This document shows, in pieces, positions 1 to 8,679 of a stretch of DNA of 64,000 bases. Origin of the DNA: Tetramitus jugosus (lineage: Eukaryota > Heterolobosea > Eutetramitea > Acrasida > Vahlkampfiidae); NCBI GenBank assembly GCA_937625935.1, contig OW569355.1:523101-587100 (forward strand), in the 5' to 3' direction. A program made the translations under genes and the position numbers. Below the pieces are notes generated by a model. The model did not search any database. It saw nothing but the letters and a program-made list of their open reading frames with translations, and was not told where the DNA came from. Positions within the stretch are counted from its first letter, which is position 1. Each line of letters opens with the position of its first letter.

Positions 1-192
1 AATGGGTGGAAATCGAACAGTATGAGCAGTAAGTGAGGAATCATTTGTATTATCAGTGTCAATGTTATTATCACCCACCATCATCATGCTCTCTTCATTG
101 TTCGTCATCCAATATTCAAACTTCAGTCCCAGAGGCACGAATTGAGTTTTCGTAGTCGCGAGGAAAACCGAAGAAAACAACTTTGGCGCCAT
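1..192 (-). CDS. Unknown protein, 5' part of gene cut by window edge
   Basis: An open frame of 64 codons runs without a stop from an ATG at 192-190 to the window edge. The peptide begins MAPKLFSSVFLATTKTQF and continues into an acidic Asn/Asp-rich stretch. I do not recognise the family. The basic, Ser/Thr-rich start could be an organelle-targeting sequence, which is inference only. It is divergent from the ribosomal protein gene that starts at 672. The start was chosen because it is the first ATG of the open stretch. Length alone is weak evidence and the remainder lies outside the window. Confidence 0.4.
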   Translation of the reverse strand, partial: MAPKLFSSVFLATTKTQFVPLGLKFEYWMTNNEESMMMVGDNNIDTDNTNDSSLTAHTVRFPPI

Positions 193-671
193 GTGTATGT
201 CGGAGCAAAATGAGAATGAACATGATTTTCACACAAAATGAATGAACAATCGACAAGTACCGTTCCGTGGTACTGAACGTGCCACAATGTTAACGAGTGT
301 CGCTCATGTTGTCCATGGTCCCTTGAGCCATAAAAGAGTCAATCTTTGCGTCTCTCCCATCTTAGAACATCCTTTCTGGTCAAAATGAATGAATTGTTCT
401 GTTCTTTGTTTTTGTGGCAATCTCTGGTCATATCATGAAATTCAACATGTACTTGCGTTGAAGGTCTTGACCTTCCTTGTCCACATGTAACCTTGTTCTC
501 TCGTTGACGTCTTTGCGAGTTTCACATTTTCGCAAGATTCACCGATTTGATTGAACGTCAACCATGGCGGCGGTCAACTTCGTGAAAGTGTAGAATTCTA
601 AAAAATTCATTTTGAAAAAAACAACAAACTTCAAGGATACTTACCCACCCATAAGCCATAACACTTTCAAA
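193..671. other. Intergenic, divergent promoter region
   Basis: About 480 bases between the divergent unknown gene and eL20. There is a TATA-like CATAAAAG near 330 and a pyrimidine/A-rich leader just before the eL20 ATG. I see no further gene or RNA here. Confidence 0.4.
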
Positions 672-1466
672 ATGGTCAACACCACCGCACAATACGGAAT
701 TTCCACCAAGGTATGAAGACGACACGATATGAGTAATTGATGAACTACATCAACGGCAATATATTCCTCCATGAATGATGCACATGATGTGATTTCTTTT
801 CGGGAGCCAATATTTGCCTGTGACATGCGTTCAATGTTTTGTTTGAAGCCGGTTTACTGACCTTTTTGTTTTTTAAATCAATAGGTTAAGCACTATGAAA
901 TCATTGGTAGAGCTAAGCCAAAGTCCTCCACTGACAAGCCAACTCTTTACAAAATGAGAATTTTTGCGCCAAACACTGTTGTCGCCAAGAGCAGATTCTG
1001 GTACTTCATCAGAAGAAACTCCAAGGTCGAAGAGAAGATTAAGAAGGCAAACGGTGAAATCTTGCACATTGCTGAAGTCCCTGAAGAAGACACCACCACT
1101 GTCAAGAACTTCGGAATCTGGATCAGATACAACAGCAGATCCGGAATCACCAACATGTACAAGGAGTACAGAGATGTCAAGCTTGTCGGTGCTGTTCACC
1201 AATTGTTGGTCGAGATGGCTGCAAGACACAGAGCTAGATACCAAAACATTCACATCATCAAGACTATTATCGTCACCAGAACTGAACCAGCTGGTGAGGA
1301 AGACTCTGCTGAAGCAAAGGCTGAGCCATTCTTGAGAAGAGCTCAAAACTTGCAATTCGCTGCCAATGATGACATTAAGTTCCCATTGCCAAGATCCAAG
1401 CCAAAGATCGAGAAGCAACACAGAAAGATCTTCGCATACTCCAGACCAAAGATGTTCTCTTACTAA
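672..1466 (+). CDS. RPL18A: 60S ribosomal protein eL20 (L18a), two exons
   Basis: Structural protein of the cytosolic large ribosomal subunit. Exon 1 (672-710) encodes 13 residues, MVNTTAQYGISTK. The intron is 711-884 (GTATGA to TAG, with a TACTGAC branch-point-like motif near 855). Exon 2 (885-1466) continues in frame with VKHYEIIGRAKP. The family landmarks MRIFAPN, VVAKSRFWYF, KNFGIWIRY, SRSGI.NMYKEYRD, ARHRAR and IKFPLP are all present in order. The spliced protein is 206 residues, a little longer than human L18a (176), with the extra length in an acidic loop EPAGEEDSAEAKAE and the N-terminus. Codons are biased (AAG, TTG, CCA), as in the actin gene, consistent with high expression. Confidence 0.95.
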
Positions 1467-2078
1467 ACAAGGTGTTAATGTTTTGTTTTTCGTTGGCTCC
1501 TTGAATTTAGTCGCGTAATACATGGTACCAACATAAATTCCTATTGTGAAAATTTTATCAATCGCCAAATCATTGTACCAGTTTCATTTTGATGTTCATC
1601 CGAAATTATTGTGCTCAATGTTTCGCCAACCACTGCCAACATCTTTGCCCGCTCTTGTGTCGTTGTTGCGGACTCTCTGCCAAAATGTCCAAGCACAATT
1701 ATCTTTTGAGTCAAACTCAACCATGATGAAGTCATGAACTGCAGACGATCTGACGTTTCAGCGTGGGCTCCTCATTGAACTCTCTCGAATAAACACCACC
1801 GCACGAACTGAACGTTCACACATCAAACCACACTGCAGCTACAGTTGAAGGATTCTATATTAACCCGACCCTTTTCGAATTGAAGCGCTACTTGAATTGT
1901 AAACTGATGATCACTTTTTCAAATTTTGTCAAACGTCACTCACTGGATGACAATACTTGATGTGTAACCTTTCACACTATAAATTGCTGATCACGTGTTG
2001 GCTCGTATCATTGATTCACAAAACAAAAACAAACAGTTGTAATTTAACCTCTCTCCAAAACTCTCTTAAATAATAATA
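1467..2078. other. Intergenic region carrying the actin promoter
   Basis: Contains the eL20 3' end and the actin upstream region. No convincing coding sequence; short frames on both strands lack family features. Confidence 0.4.
1978..1984 (+). promoter_or_regulatory. TATA box of the actin gene
   Basis: TATAAAT lies 95 bases before the actin ATG. An A-rich leader (AAACAAAAACAAACAG, then TAATAATA directly before ATG) follows. Position and sequence fit a core promoter; no transcript data are available. Confidence 0.5.
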
Positions 2079-3206
2079 ATGTGTGACGACGTTCAAGCCC
2101 TAGTTGTTGATAACGGATCTGGTATGTGTAAGGCTGGCTTTGCCGGTGATGACGCACCAAGAGCTGTCTTCCCTTCCATCATTGGTAGACCAAAGCAAAA
2201 GTCCATCATGGTCGGTATGGGTAACAAGGATGCCTATGTCGGTGATGAGGCTCAATCCAAGAGAGGTATCTTGACCTTGAAGTACCCAATTGAACACGGT
2301 ATTGTGACCAACTGGGACGATATGGAAAAGATCTGGCATCACACCTTCTACAATGAGTTGAGAGTTGCTCCAGAAGAGCACCCTGTCTTGTTGACTGAAG
2401 CTCCTTTGAACCCAAAGGCCAACAGAGAAAAGATGACTCAAATCATGTTTGAGACCTTCTCCGTCCCTGCAATGTACGTTGCTATCCAAGCTGTCTTGTC
2501 CTTGTACGCTTCCGGAAGAACCACTGGTATCGTCTTGGATTCTGGTGATGGTGTTTCCCACACTGTCCCTATCTATGAAGGTTATGCTTTGCCTCATGCC
2601 ATTTTGAGAATTGATTTGGCTGGTCGTGACTTGACTGACTACATGATGAAGATTTTGATGGAAAGAGGTTACTCATTCGGAACTACTGCCGAAAGAGAAA
2701 TTGTCAGAGATATCAAGGAAAAGCTTTGCTACATTGCTCTTGACTTTGACGAAGAAATGAAGAAGGCTGCAGAGTCCTCTGTCGTTGAAAAGTCCTATGA
2801 ATTGCCTGACGGTAATGTCATCACTGTCGGTAACGAAAGATTCAGATGCCCTGAAGTTTTGTTCCAACCAAACTTTATTGGTATGGAAGCTGCTGGTGTC
2901 CATGAAACCACCTTCAACTCCATTGGTAAGACTGATATTGATATCAGAAAGGACTTGTACGGAAACGTTGTCTTGTCCGGTGGTACAACCATGTTCGAGG
3001 GTATTGCTGAGAGATTGACCAAGGAATTGACCAATATGGCTCCTGCTTCCATGAAGATCAAGGTTGTTGCTCCACCAGAGAGAAAGTACTCTGTCTGGAT
3101 TGGTGGCTCCATCTTGGCTTCCTTGTCCACTTTCCAACAAATGTGGATCTCCAAGGAAGAATACGAAGACTCTGGTCCAGGTATTGTCCACAGAAAGTGC
3201 TTCTAA
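2079..3206 (+). CDS. ACT: Actin
   Basis: Conventional cytoskeletal actin of 375 residues, the normal family length, without introns. It forms the filaments that drive amoeboid movement. The sequence starts [29 protein letters not shown] and ends [17 protein letters not shown]. The phosphate-binding loops DNGSG and [12 protein letters not shown] and the adenosine segment GGTTMF are intact. Codon use is strongly biased toward a small set (TTG, AGA, GGT, AAG), as expected for a highly expressed gene. The final 86 bases of the gene plus 23 bases of 3' flank recur 1,590 bp downstream. Naegleria is known to carry many actin copies; the match to the genus is from recall, not a search. Confidence 0.98.
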
Positions 3207-3687
3207 ATCTTTTCATAAACATTTTTCTTACATACAACGTCGATCCCTTTCTTATGAGATGCTCATGTTTGTCAGTTTCTGTTTGAGATCAGACTGACTT
3301 AACATGATTACTCGGTTTCAATTTCATCCCCATTCAACAAATAGAGGAGAACAAGACGTTCCAGCACAATATGTCATTATGGCTATTGGATTCAGCGAAT
3401 TCCTTGGCGTATGAACGAGTCCATGATGTGGCAGTGAGAAAGTTTAAAACAATTTAACAGAGACCGAACTAACCACAGTTCTCTCTTTTATTGAGACAAA
3501 CCGAGGAAGATGAGTTGATTCGGCTGATTTGTGAGTTTTGATTTTCTTTTCTTTCCGTAGACAGAGTCCGGCCCACACCGGAGTAACCAAACACTGTCCA
3601 GGTGCAAGCTCTTGGACAGTTCTACCAAGGTCTCATACCAGTAACCAATCAATTCAAAGTTTGGAAAACAGAGTAAGAACCATCAAG

Positions 3688-4635
3688 ATGATAATCCGCT
3701 CACCAGTTAAAAAGGACAGTAAGGTAGTTAGGAAGCTAACAAAGATTTCCTTCACTGTTGACTCCTATGATTATGAACAATTAAAGGGAATGAAGACAAG
3801 AGCCATGCGGGCGGTCGAAGAAAACTCTATGGACAAAGGGGCCGATATTCTCTTCGGAACAAGAGAGGATCGCAAGGAATACTTTGCCATCATCCAAGGT
3901 CAAGATGAAGAACAAGAAGATAAAATAGCTCTCTTTATTGAAAACTTCTTCCTTTTGAATGAAGTCTTCAACAAAACTGTGGTGAGATCAAAGGTCAGTA
4001 AGATCTTGAGTGAAGGGATTAGCATTCAACAGGTCAAGCTGGAAAACGAAGATCCTGACAATCAGTACATCTCTGGGGAGGTAGCCCCCCAACCAAAATT
4101 TGATGCTGTTGTCTACAAGGAGGCGACTAAGAACAGCCTTTTGGCGAAGAAACGAAGGTTGAAAGAGATTTTCGTGAGTGACAGTGCCCCTTCGGAGCAA
4201 GAAGCAAATATAAATCCACCCCAGAAGAAGCTCAAACCTCAGTTTCCCTTCAACATTGATAGGGGACGTGGGACTAGTTCAATGAGTCATGATAGGCTTG
4301 TGGAGAAATATCAAGAAAGGATAGCTCAGGTGAAGAGTGAACATCGTGCGGAAGTAGCCCAGTTGAGAAATCAGTACAAGCAGCTTATCAAGGAACACCA
4401 AGAGCAGAATAAGGAGAATCAAGTGAAGACCAATCAACTCCGAGCGCAGATCACGGAGTTGACCAATCAACATCAAGCTGAGATCACGGTGTTGACCAAT
4501 CAACACCAAGCGCAGATCACGGAGTTGACCAATCAACACCAATTGAAGATTGACGAGATGATCGAGGAACAATACAAGAAGATTGACAAGCTTACCGAGG
4601 AATATCGCGAGGACCTGAGAAATATGAAGGAATGA
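3688..4635 (+). CDS. Unknown protein with long C-terminal coiled coil
   Basis: A 315-residue frame from ATG 3688 (MIIRSPVKKDSK). The frame stays open 50 codons upstream, but that stretch includes a splice-acceptor-like CCGTAG and lacks coding character, so I prefer 3688. Residues 1-120 look like a small mixed globular domain that I cannot assign. There is a basic segment KKRRLKE and then a coiled coil of about 110 residues, with heptad/hendecad spacing and three near-identical copies of QITELTNQHQA. No transmembrane segment or known catalytic motif is visible. The gene sits wholly inside the insert flanked by duplicated actin ends, so it may have arrived with it. Function unknown. Confidence 0.6.
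   Translation: MIIRSPVKKDSKVVRKLTKISFTVDSYDYEQLKGMKTRAMRAVEENSMDKGADILFGTREDRKEYFAIIQGQDEEQEDKIALFIENFFLLNEVFNKTVVRSKVSKILSEGISIQQVKLENEDPDNQYISGEVAPQPKFDAVVYKEATKNSLLAKKRRLKEIFVSDSAPSEQEANINPPQKKLKPQFPFNIDRGRGTSSMSHDRLVEKYQERIAQVKSEHRAEVAQLRNQYKQLIKEHQEQNKENQVKTNQLRAQITELTNQHQAEITVLTNQHQAQITELTNQHQLKIDEMIEEQYKKIDKLTEEYREDLRNMKE
4447..4545 (+). repeat. 33-bp minisatellite, three copies, in coding frame
   Basis: Three consecutive 33-base units (4447-4479, 4480-4512, 4513-4545), each coding the 11-residue hendecad QITELTNQHQA with minor changes. The unit length keeps the reading frame and the coiled-coil register, so copy number could vary without breaking the protein. Confidence 0.85.
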
Positions 4636-4636
4636 A

Positions 4637-4683
4637 GGGTTTAAAAACCGATTCAACCAGATCCGGAACATTCAATAAATACG
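4637..4683 (+). repeat. Dispersed short repeat, copy 1
   Basis: The stretch from GGGTTTAAAAAC through CGATTCAACCAGATCC to GGAACATTCAATAA matches, in inverted orientation, 40261-40307 upstream of the Puf6-like gene. The only differences are two small indels and one substitution. Confidence 0.75.
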
Positions 4684-4710
4684 TCTTTTATTGAGGCATT
4701 CGGTGCTGTG

Positions 4711-4819
4711 CCTGGTCCACTTTCCAACAAATGGGAATCTCCAAGGAAGAATACGAAGACTCTGGTCCAGGTATTGTCCACAGAAAGTGCTTCTAAATCT
4801 TTTCATAAACAATTTTCTG
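4711..4819 (+). pseudogene. Duplicated actin 3' end (fragment)
   Basis: 109 bases matching 3121-3229 with about four substitutions. They cover the last 28 codons, the stop and the first 23 bases of the actin 3' region. One change turns the Trp codon of the conserved MWISKEEYE segment into Gly. The 5' nine-tenths of actin are missing and there is no start codon, so this is a fragment. The high identity suggests a recent event or ongoing gene conversion. Confidence 0.9.
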
Positions 4820-4912
4820 AAAGGTCCTCCCATTTACTCTCTGCTCTCGACGGGGTATTGTCTCATCATCAAAGTTTGCTCTACAGAGACTCTAGAGTCA
4901 CTCGCCTTCATT

Positions 4913-5447
4913 CATTTGTGACACCATAATTTTCAGCAACTCATGAGACCTTGGTCCGATCTTACATCCTGGAACTTGTTTTTGATCTCTTTTAAACTCT
5001 TTACTCTCGCACCAACCATCAGCTGACTTCTGTTAGTGATTCCATCCTTTCTTGTTTTGGGCCTTGTTGCTCATCAGATCACCCAGTGTGATCCTAGCAC
5101 TCCTCTTCTGGTTGTCATTGAGTTGTGGACTCTGAATCTCCTTTTCGGAGTCATCATCCACATCCACAATGACTGGTTCGTCCTCAGTGGTGCTCTCTTG
5201 CTCTTTCTCTTGGTTTTCCTCTGATCATCACTGGCTTATATCTTAGAGTTAGTTTCTTCATCACTTGCTCCTTTTGGGCAACCTTTCTGCTCAGTGCTTC
5301 GACCATCAGTATTAACTCCTTTCTAGTACTCTCTATCTTCTTGTTAACAGTGATATGCGGTTCCACTTTGTGTTCCATGTATTTGCTTACCTTCATTGTC
5401 AGTGAGGCATCTCCAACTACAGCTTGAGCGTATGTCTGTGACTTCAT
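4913..5447 (-). pseudogene. Frameshifted retroelement-like ORF (relative of 58680-59706)
   Basis: Read on the minus strand from ATG 5447. The N-terminus MKSQTYAQAVV matches MESETYAEALL of the intact ORF at 58680. A Lys/Glu-rich coiled-coil segment follows, then a 1-nt frameshift near 5200. The second frame carries IQSPQLNDNQKRSARITLGD, matching LQSPQLNENKKRSARVTVGD of the other copy, and ends at TAA 5033-5035. Just beyond lies a second conserved tail ending RSDQGLMSC-stop, matching RSGQYLTRC-stop at 59.68 kb. Similarity stops after TGGTGTCACAAAT. It may be an ORF1-like nucleic-acid-binding protein of a non-LTR element; that role is inference. Confidence 0.7.
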
Positions 5448-5615
5448 TGTCACAAACGCTGTGTTGTTTGTCAATACCACTTGCTATACTTTGTCAGCAC
5501 CGACCAGTGCTGAAACTTCTTCCTCTGCTTTCCTTCTACCCCATACATGACAAACTTTTTGTCATTATCGAGCCCTCTCTTGGAATGTTTCCGTTCGGTC
5601 GGACATATCTTCGTT

Positions 5616-5630
5616 TTTTGTTGATTGAAT
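5616..5630. repeat. Target-site duplication, left copy
   Basis: TTTTGTTGATTGAAT is repeated exactly at 6613-6627. The two copies bracket the poly(T)-headed LINE fragment. Confidence 0.85.
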
Positions 5631-6612
5631 TTTTTTTTTTTTTTTTTTCCATACAACATTTGTTGCCACTTTATTCTATACCCTACTGTGAGTCATGATT
5701 CCGCTCGGCACCGTTAGGTGACGAGCAGTGTTTCACTCCTCTGCGCGACAGAGTTAATATATATCTTGTATAGTGCCTTGATGCACGACCTTTTGATTGA
5801 ATCAATGATTCTCCTTATCTTTTTCTCTGCTTCAACTCTCTTCTTACCAGAGAGCTTCATTTCGTCCAGGAGTTCATCCTTGAAGTCTCCTTCCTTTCCC
5901 ATCAGTCCCTCCAGTGTTCCTTCAGGCGTTCGATTTACATTTCGTGGTTGTATCTTTCCACTCTCGTACAGAACATCCTCGAACCATATAGGGGCCTTGA
6001 CAGAGTCCGGCAGACTCAACTTGTCCAGCTTCACCTTCAGCTCTTCAACCAACTTGCTTCTTGCAATTCTTGCGAGTTCGCACTCCACGAGTAGATGCAC
6101 AATGGTTTCTGGAGCTTTGCAACAATGTGCGCAAGTGACATCGAACAGGGGATTGTACAACTGTCGAATGACAGTCCGTGTGTGGAGAGTCCCACTTCTC
6201 ACCTGATGATAGAACCAAAGTTCCTTTCTTTCCAGACCAAATGGGCACTTGAGAAAGTTATTCCTCTCCTTGTCTTGCTGCAATGCAGCTTCCAACCACC
6301 ATCCCGCATGTTTTGAGATAGTATCACTCCTACTCATTGAGAAGTGATCAGTCAGTTCCTTCCTGATGTTATCCCCAACAAGCGCCCTACCACTGACAGA
6401 CACTGAGACCTTTTGCTGCCCGGTTCTCTGAGCAAACCGCTTTTCATCGCACGGTTTACCAAGCAGTTCCAAGTAAGCACGAATCCTCATGTACTTTTTT
6501 TGGCCAATACCTGACATCTTAAACCTTGACTTCGCTTCTTTGTAGGGCATTGTCATGATACCATCATCATCAAAAAGCTGATGGTTTTTAACAACCCCAC
6601 AGCGCCGGAGTA
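5631..6612 (-). mobile_element. 5'-truncated non-LTR (LINE-type) retrotransposon
   Basis: The element lies on the minus strand. Its 3' end is an 18-base poly(A) tail, seen as T at 5631-5648. It contains the C-terminal part of ORF2 and stops abruptly at 6612 within that ORF. A 15-bp direct repeat flanks it exactly (5616-5630 and 6613-6627). Poly(A), 5' truncation and variable-length target duplication are the hallmarks of target-primed reverse transcription. The insertion point is 28-43 bp upstream of the tRNA-Arg gene. Confidence 0.9.
5714..6612 (-). pseudogene. LINE ORF2 C-terminal fragment with zf-RVT-type motif
   Basis: About 300 residues remain open from the truncation point to a stop at 5714, with no internal stop. 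The diagnostic part is WFYHQVRSGTLHTRT followed by CAHCCKAPETIVHLLVEC. This is the W..R.G....R / CxxC...H...C pattern found after the reverse transcriptase domain in many LINE ORF2 proteins. The endonuclease and reverse transcriptase domains are absent, so it cannot encode an active enzyme. The first 40 codons of the longer open frame above 6612 are only an antisense reading of the tRNA gene and its flank and are not part of the element. Confidence 0.85.
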
Positions 6613-6655
6613 TTTTGTTGATTGAATATATATAATTTGAGAGGGGTAATATCAA

Positions 6656-6729
6656 GCAGGCGTGGCTCAATTGGATAGAGTATCGGCCTACGGAGCCGGG
6701 GGTTGCGGGTTCGAGTCCCGCCGTCTGTA
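6656..6729 (+). tRNA. tRNA-Arg (anticodon ACG)
   Basis: It folds into a full cloverleaf. The acceptor pairs 6656-6662 with 6722-6728 (two G-U pairs). The D stem is GCTC/GAGT, the anticodon stem is TCGGC/GCCGG with loop CTACGGA, and the variable loop has 5 nt. The T stem is GCGGG/CCCGC with loop TTCGAGT. The discriminator is A6729. The anticodon ACG (6690-6692) reads CGU, and after A-to-I editing CGC/CGA. There is no intron and no encoded CCA. A boxes and B boxes are consensus-like. The LINE insertion lies just upstream. Confidence 0.95.
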
Positions 6730-6785
6730 ACATCACTTTTATGATTATTTTTCTCGCTGCTGACCACTACGGCAAATTAAGCAAA

Positions 6786-7634
6786 ATGAAGGAAAGTTCG
6801 ACCACAGATTGTCCATATACTCCATCTTCGTATGTAGTACCCGAGGGAGAATCGTGGGTGCATTCCTCGATATCTTCCTATCAGGTTCTGTTCGTACGAT
6901 TCTTGGCTCTACTTTTAACAATTTCCATCGTGGTAAGTTCACCTCCCAATGACAAATTCTAGGTCTTTAGATATCCTTACCAAGAACTGAGCTATTGATT
7001 TGAGATTTGATTGCACTTTCATGACTGTTCGAATCTGATCCAATTCTTCTTATAGGTCTTCTCTATCACGTTGTTTGGTGCAACATTATCGACGGATATT
7101 GTCCTCGTGATGCTCAGGAAGAAATCATATGCGAGTCCATTGAGGCCGAGAAACTATGGGCCAGAGTTTGGAGTTTTAGGACTTCCATTCATTTTCACTA
7201 TTTTAGTTGCTGTTGCTAGTGTGATACCAATGATTCTTACTCTGGTGATGTTCGGAAGGACATTGGATTTTTCTTCCAGGTCAGCTGGATCTTTTAAAAG
7301 AATGATCTACACGATTAGCATGATCTATTTCTCGAGTATGGTTGTTTCAATCACTTATTTCCTTTCGATCACTATTGCCATACCATTCTTTAGGAAGAGG
7401 GCCTTTTTCTATTGGGCAATATTTTGTTCGGAACCTGGGTTTGAAGCAGAGAAGAACTGCAAACTATTGAACTCGTCCGTCCAGCTCATGAATGCCATGG
7501 CTGCCTTCCTCTTTGTCCTATGTTCAACTCAGGTCATCTACCTTTTCATTTTGCTAGTGGTTCGATTCAGGAGAAGTTCAGCCACAAAGGGAACAACAAC
7601 AGTACACACAGAGGCCACAGTCAATACCATCTGA
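6786..7634 (+). CDS. Unknown four-helix membrane protein, two exons
   Basis: Exon 1 is 6786-6932, the intron 6933-7055 (perfect GTAAGT donor, TTCTTATAG acceptor), exon 2 7056-7634; 241 residues. Four hydrophobic segments are evident: one across the splice junction (VRFLALLLTISIVVFSITLFG), then VLGLPFIFTILVAVASVIPM, ISMIYFSSMVVSITYFLSIT and a last helix near LCSTQVIYLFILLVV. The loop before the last helix has two Cys, and the C-terminus is Arg/Ser/Thr-rich. The layout resembles small tetraspan proteins but lacks a CCG motif, so no family is assigned. An in-frame ATG at 6741 is only 12 bp from the tRNA and is less likely the start. Confidence 0.7.
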
Positions 7635-7745
7635 GAGTAAACATGCATTCCTCGCGAATACCAAGAGCTGAGAAGAAATCTTTTTATAGTTCTCACAACA
7701 AACAACAAAACTCTTGATCCACAACCAAAAAAACACAACAACAGA

Positions 7746-8366
7746 ATGTCAAAGTGTGAGCAAGAGCACGATCACAGTCACGATGAGCCAGAGTCAGGCT
7801 TCGAACAAACTCTGTTTCCCTATATTGACACCACAAAGATTGTTTGTCTCAATGAGCACTCTCCCGGTGCAGGCAAACGAATTTTGAAGCCATTTGATCA
7901 AAAACTCACTCAGGACCCGTATCTCGAAAGCTCTGTCGATGAAGAATTGATTCTCGTGATACCGTTCACAGTGTCTGTCAATGTAAAATCGATTATTGTC
8001 ATTGGTGCAGATGAGGACTCGTGTCCTTCACGTGTCAAGCTGTTCAAGAACCGGGATGACATTGACTTTGGTAATGCAGATGAGATTACTGCTGAACAAA
8101 CGCTTGATATTGCGTTTGACAAACGAGGTGAAGTGGATTTGATGGTACGGCCCAGCAAATTCCAAAATGTCAATCAATTGACACTGTATTTCCCATCGAA
8201 TCACAGTGATGGAGAAGAACAGACAAGGATTGTCTATGTGGGTATCAAGGGGACAAGTACGAATTATAGACGAGGTGTCGTAGAGAATGCCATCTATGAA
8301 TCGAAGCCTCAATTGTCTGATCACTCGATCAAGTCAGAGACTACACCAACCATGAGATTTGATTGA
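7746..8366 (+). CDS. PITHD1: PITH domain protein (PITHD1-like)
   Basis: 206 residues with one PITH (proteasome-interacting thioredoxin C-terminal type) domain over about residues 18-180. Visible landmarks are LFPYIDTTKIVCLNE, the RILKPFD/DPYLESSVDEELILVIPF strand pair, VNVKSIIVIG and the YVGIKGTSTNYRRG C-terminal signature. A His/Asp-rich start (EQEHDHSHDEPE) matches the usual CxH-rich N-terminus of PITHD1 proteins, which lack the thioredoxin part. Family members bind the 26S proteasome. The function here is by family only. The upstream gene ends 111 bases away. Confidence 0.9.
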   Translation: MSKCEQEHDHSHDEPESGFEQTLFPYIDTTKIVCLNEHSPGAGKRILKPFDQKLTQDPYLESSVDEELILVIPFTVSVNVKSIIVIGADEDSCPSRVKLFKNRDDIDFGNADEITAEQTLDIAFDKRGEVDLMVRPSKFQNVNQLTLYFPSNHSDGEEQTRIVYVGIKGTSTNYRRGVVENAIYESKPQLSDHSIKSETTPTMRFD

Positions 8367-8679
8367 AGATAGATGACAATAAACAATAACATTTAGAAGA
8401 AGACATCCATTATGATGGGAATTCACAAATCTTGTGATTCTAACTCTGAAAAAGAGCGAAGCGAGTGTATTCATCCTGCCCATGTGTGCGAACCGAATCG
8501 TTTCGGATGATGAACGTTTACGTAATTTGAGCTCCAAAACTCCGCAGAACCGTTACACATTTACATGAGAGAGGATGGAGGTATAAAAGGCATAGCTCGT
8601 GCTTGACTTCATGCAGATAACACAAGATACAAACCAACACAACAACTTACTTCTACATCAACTAAATCTGTATTAACAA
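8367..8679. other. Intergenic promoter region
   Basis: Spacer before the unknown gene at 8680, holding a TATA box (8582-8589) and an A/C-rich leader. No other feature seen. Confidence 0.4.
8582..8589 (+). promoter_or_regulatory. TATA box
   Basis: TATAAAAG lies 91-98 bases before the ATG at 8680, the same spacing as at the actin gene. A leader rich in ACAACA follows. Confidence 0.5.

Larger units (their letters stand above)
3230..4710. other. Insert between two copies of the actin 3' end
   Basis: About 1.48 kb bounded on both sides by the same 109-bp actin 3' segment (3121-3229 and 4711-4819, constant offset 1,590 bp, no indels). It holds an unknown coiled-coil gene and a short segment shared with the upstream region of the Puf6-like gene at 40.3 kb. 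The part before the gene (3230-3687) has no clear ORF. A pyrimidine-rich CTTTCCGTAG at about 3560 could be an acceptor of a 5'UTR intron. Duplication plus insertion is inferred from the flanking repeats. Confidence 0.6.

Noticed and set aside
711-884. C/D-box snoRNA inside the eL20 intron
   Set aside because: ATGATG near 783 and CTGA near 857 resemble C and D boxes, but there is no terminal stem and the CTGA is part of a TACTGAC branch-point-like motif.
873-1568. 231-codon minus-strand frame opposite eL20
   Set aside because: Antisense shadow of a strongly codon-biased ribosomal protein gene; the same holds for frames opposite actin (2100-2597, 2673-3191).
3538-3687. Upstream 50-codon extension of the coiled-coil gene
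   Set aside because: Contains a splice-acceptor-like CCGTAG, lacks coding composition and has a better-placed ATG at 3688.
6613-6736. N-terminal 40 residues of a 340-residue minus-strand ORF (GLEPATPGSVGR...)
   Set aside because: This is the familiar antisense reading of a tRNA gene; the coding relic proper begins only at the LINE truncation point, 6612.
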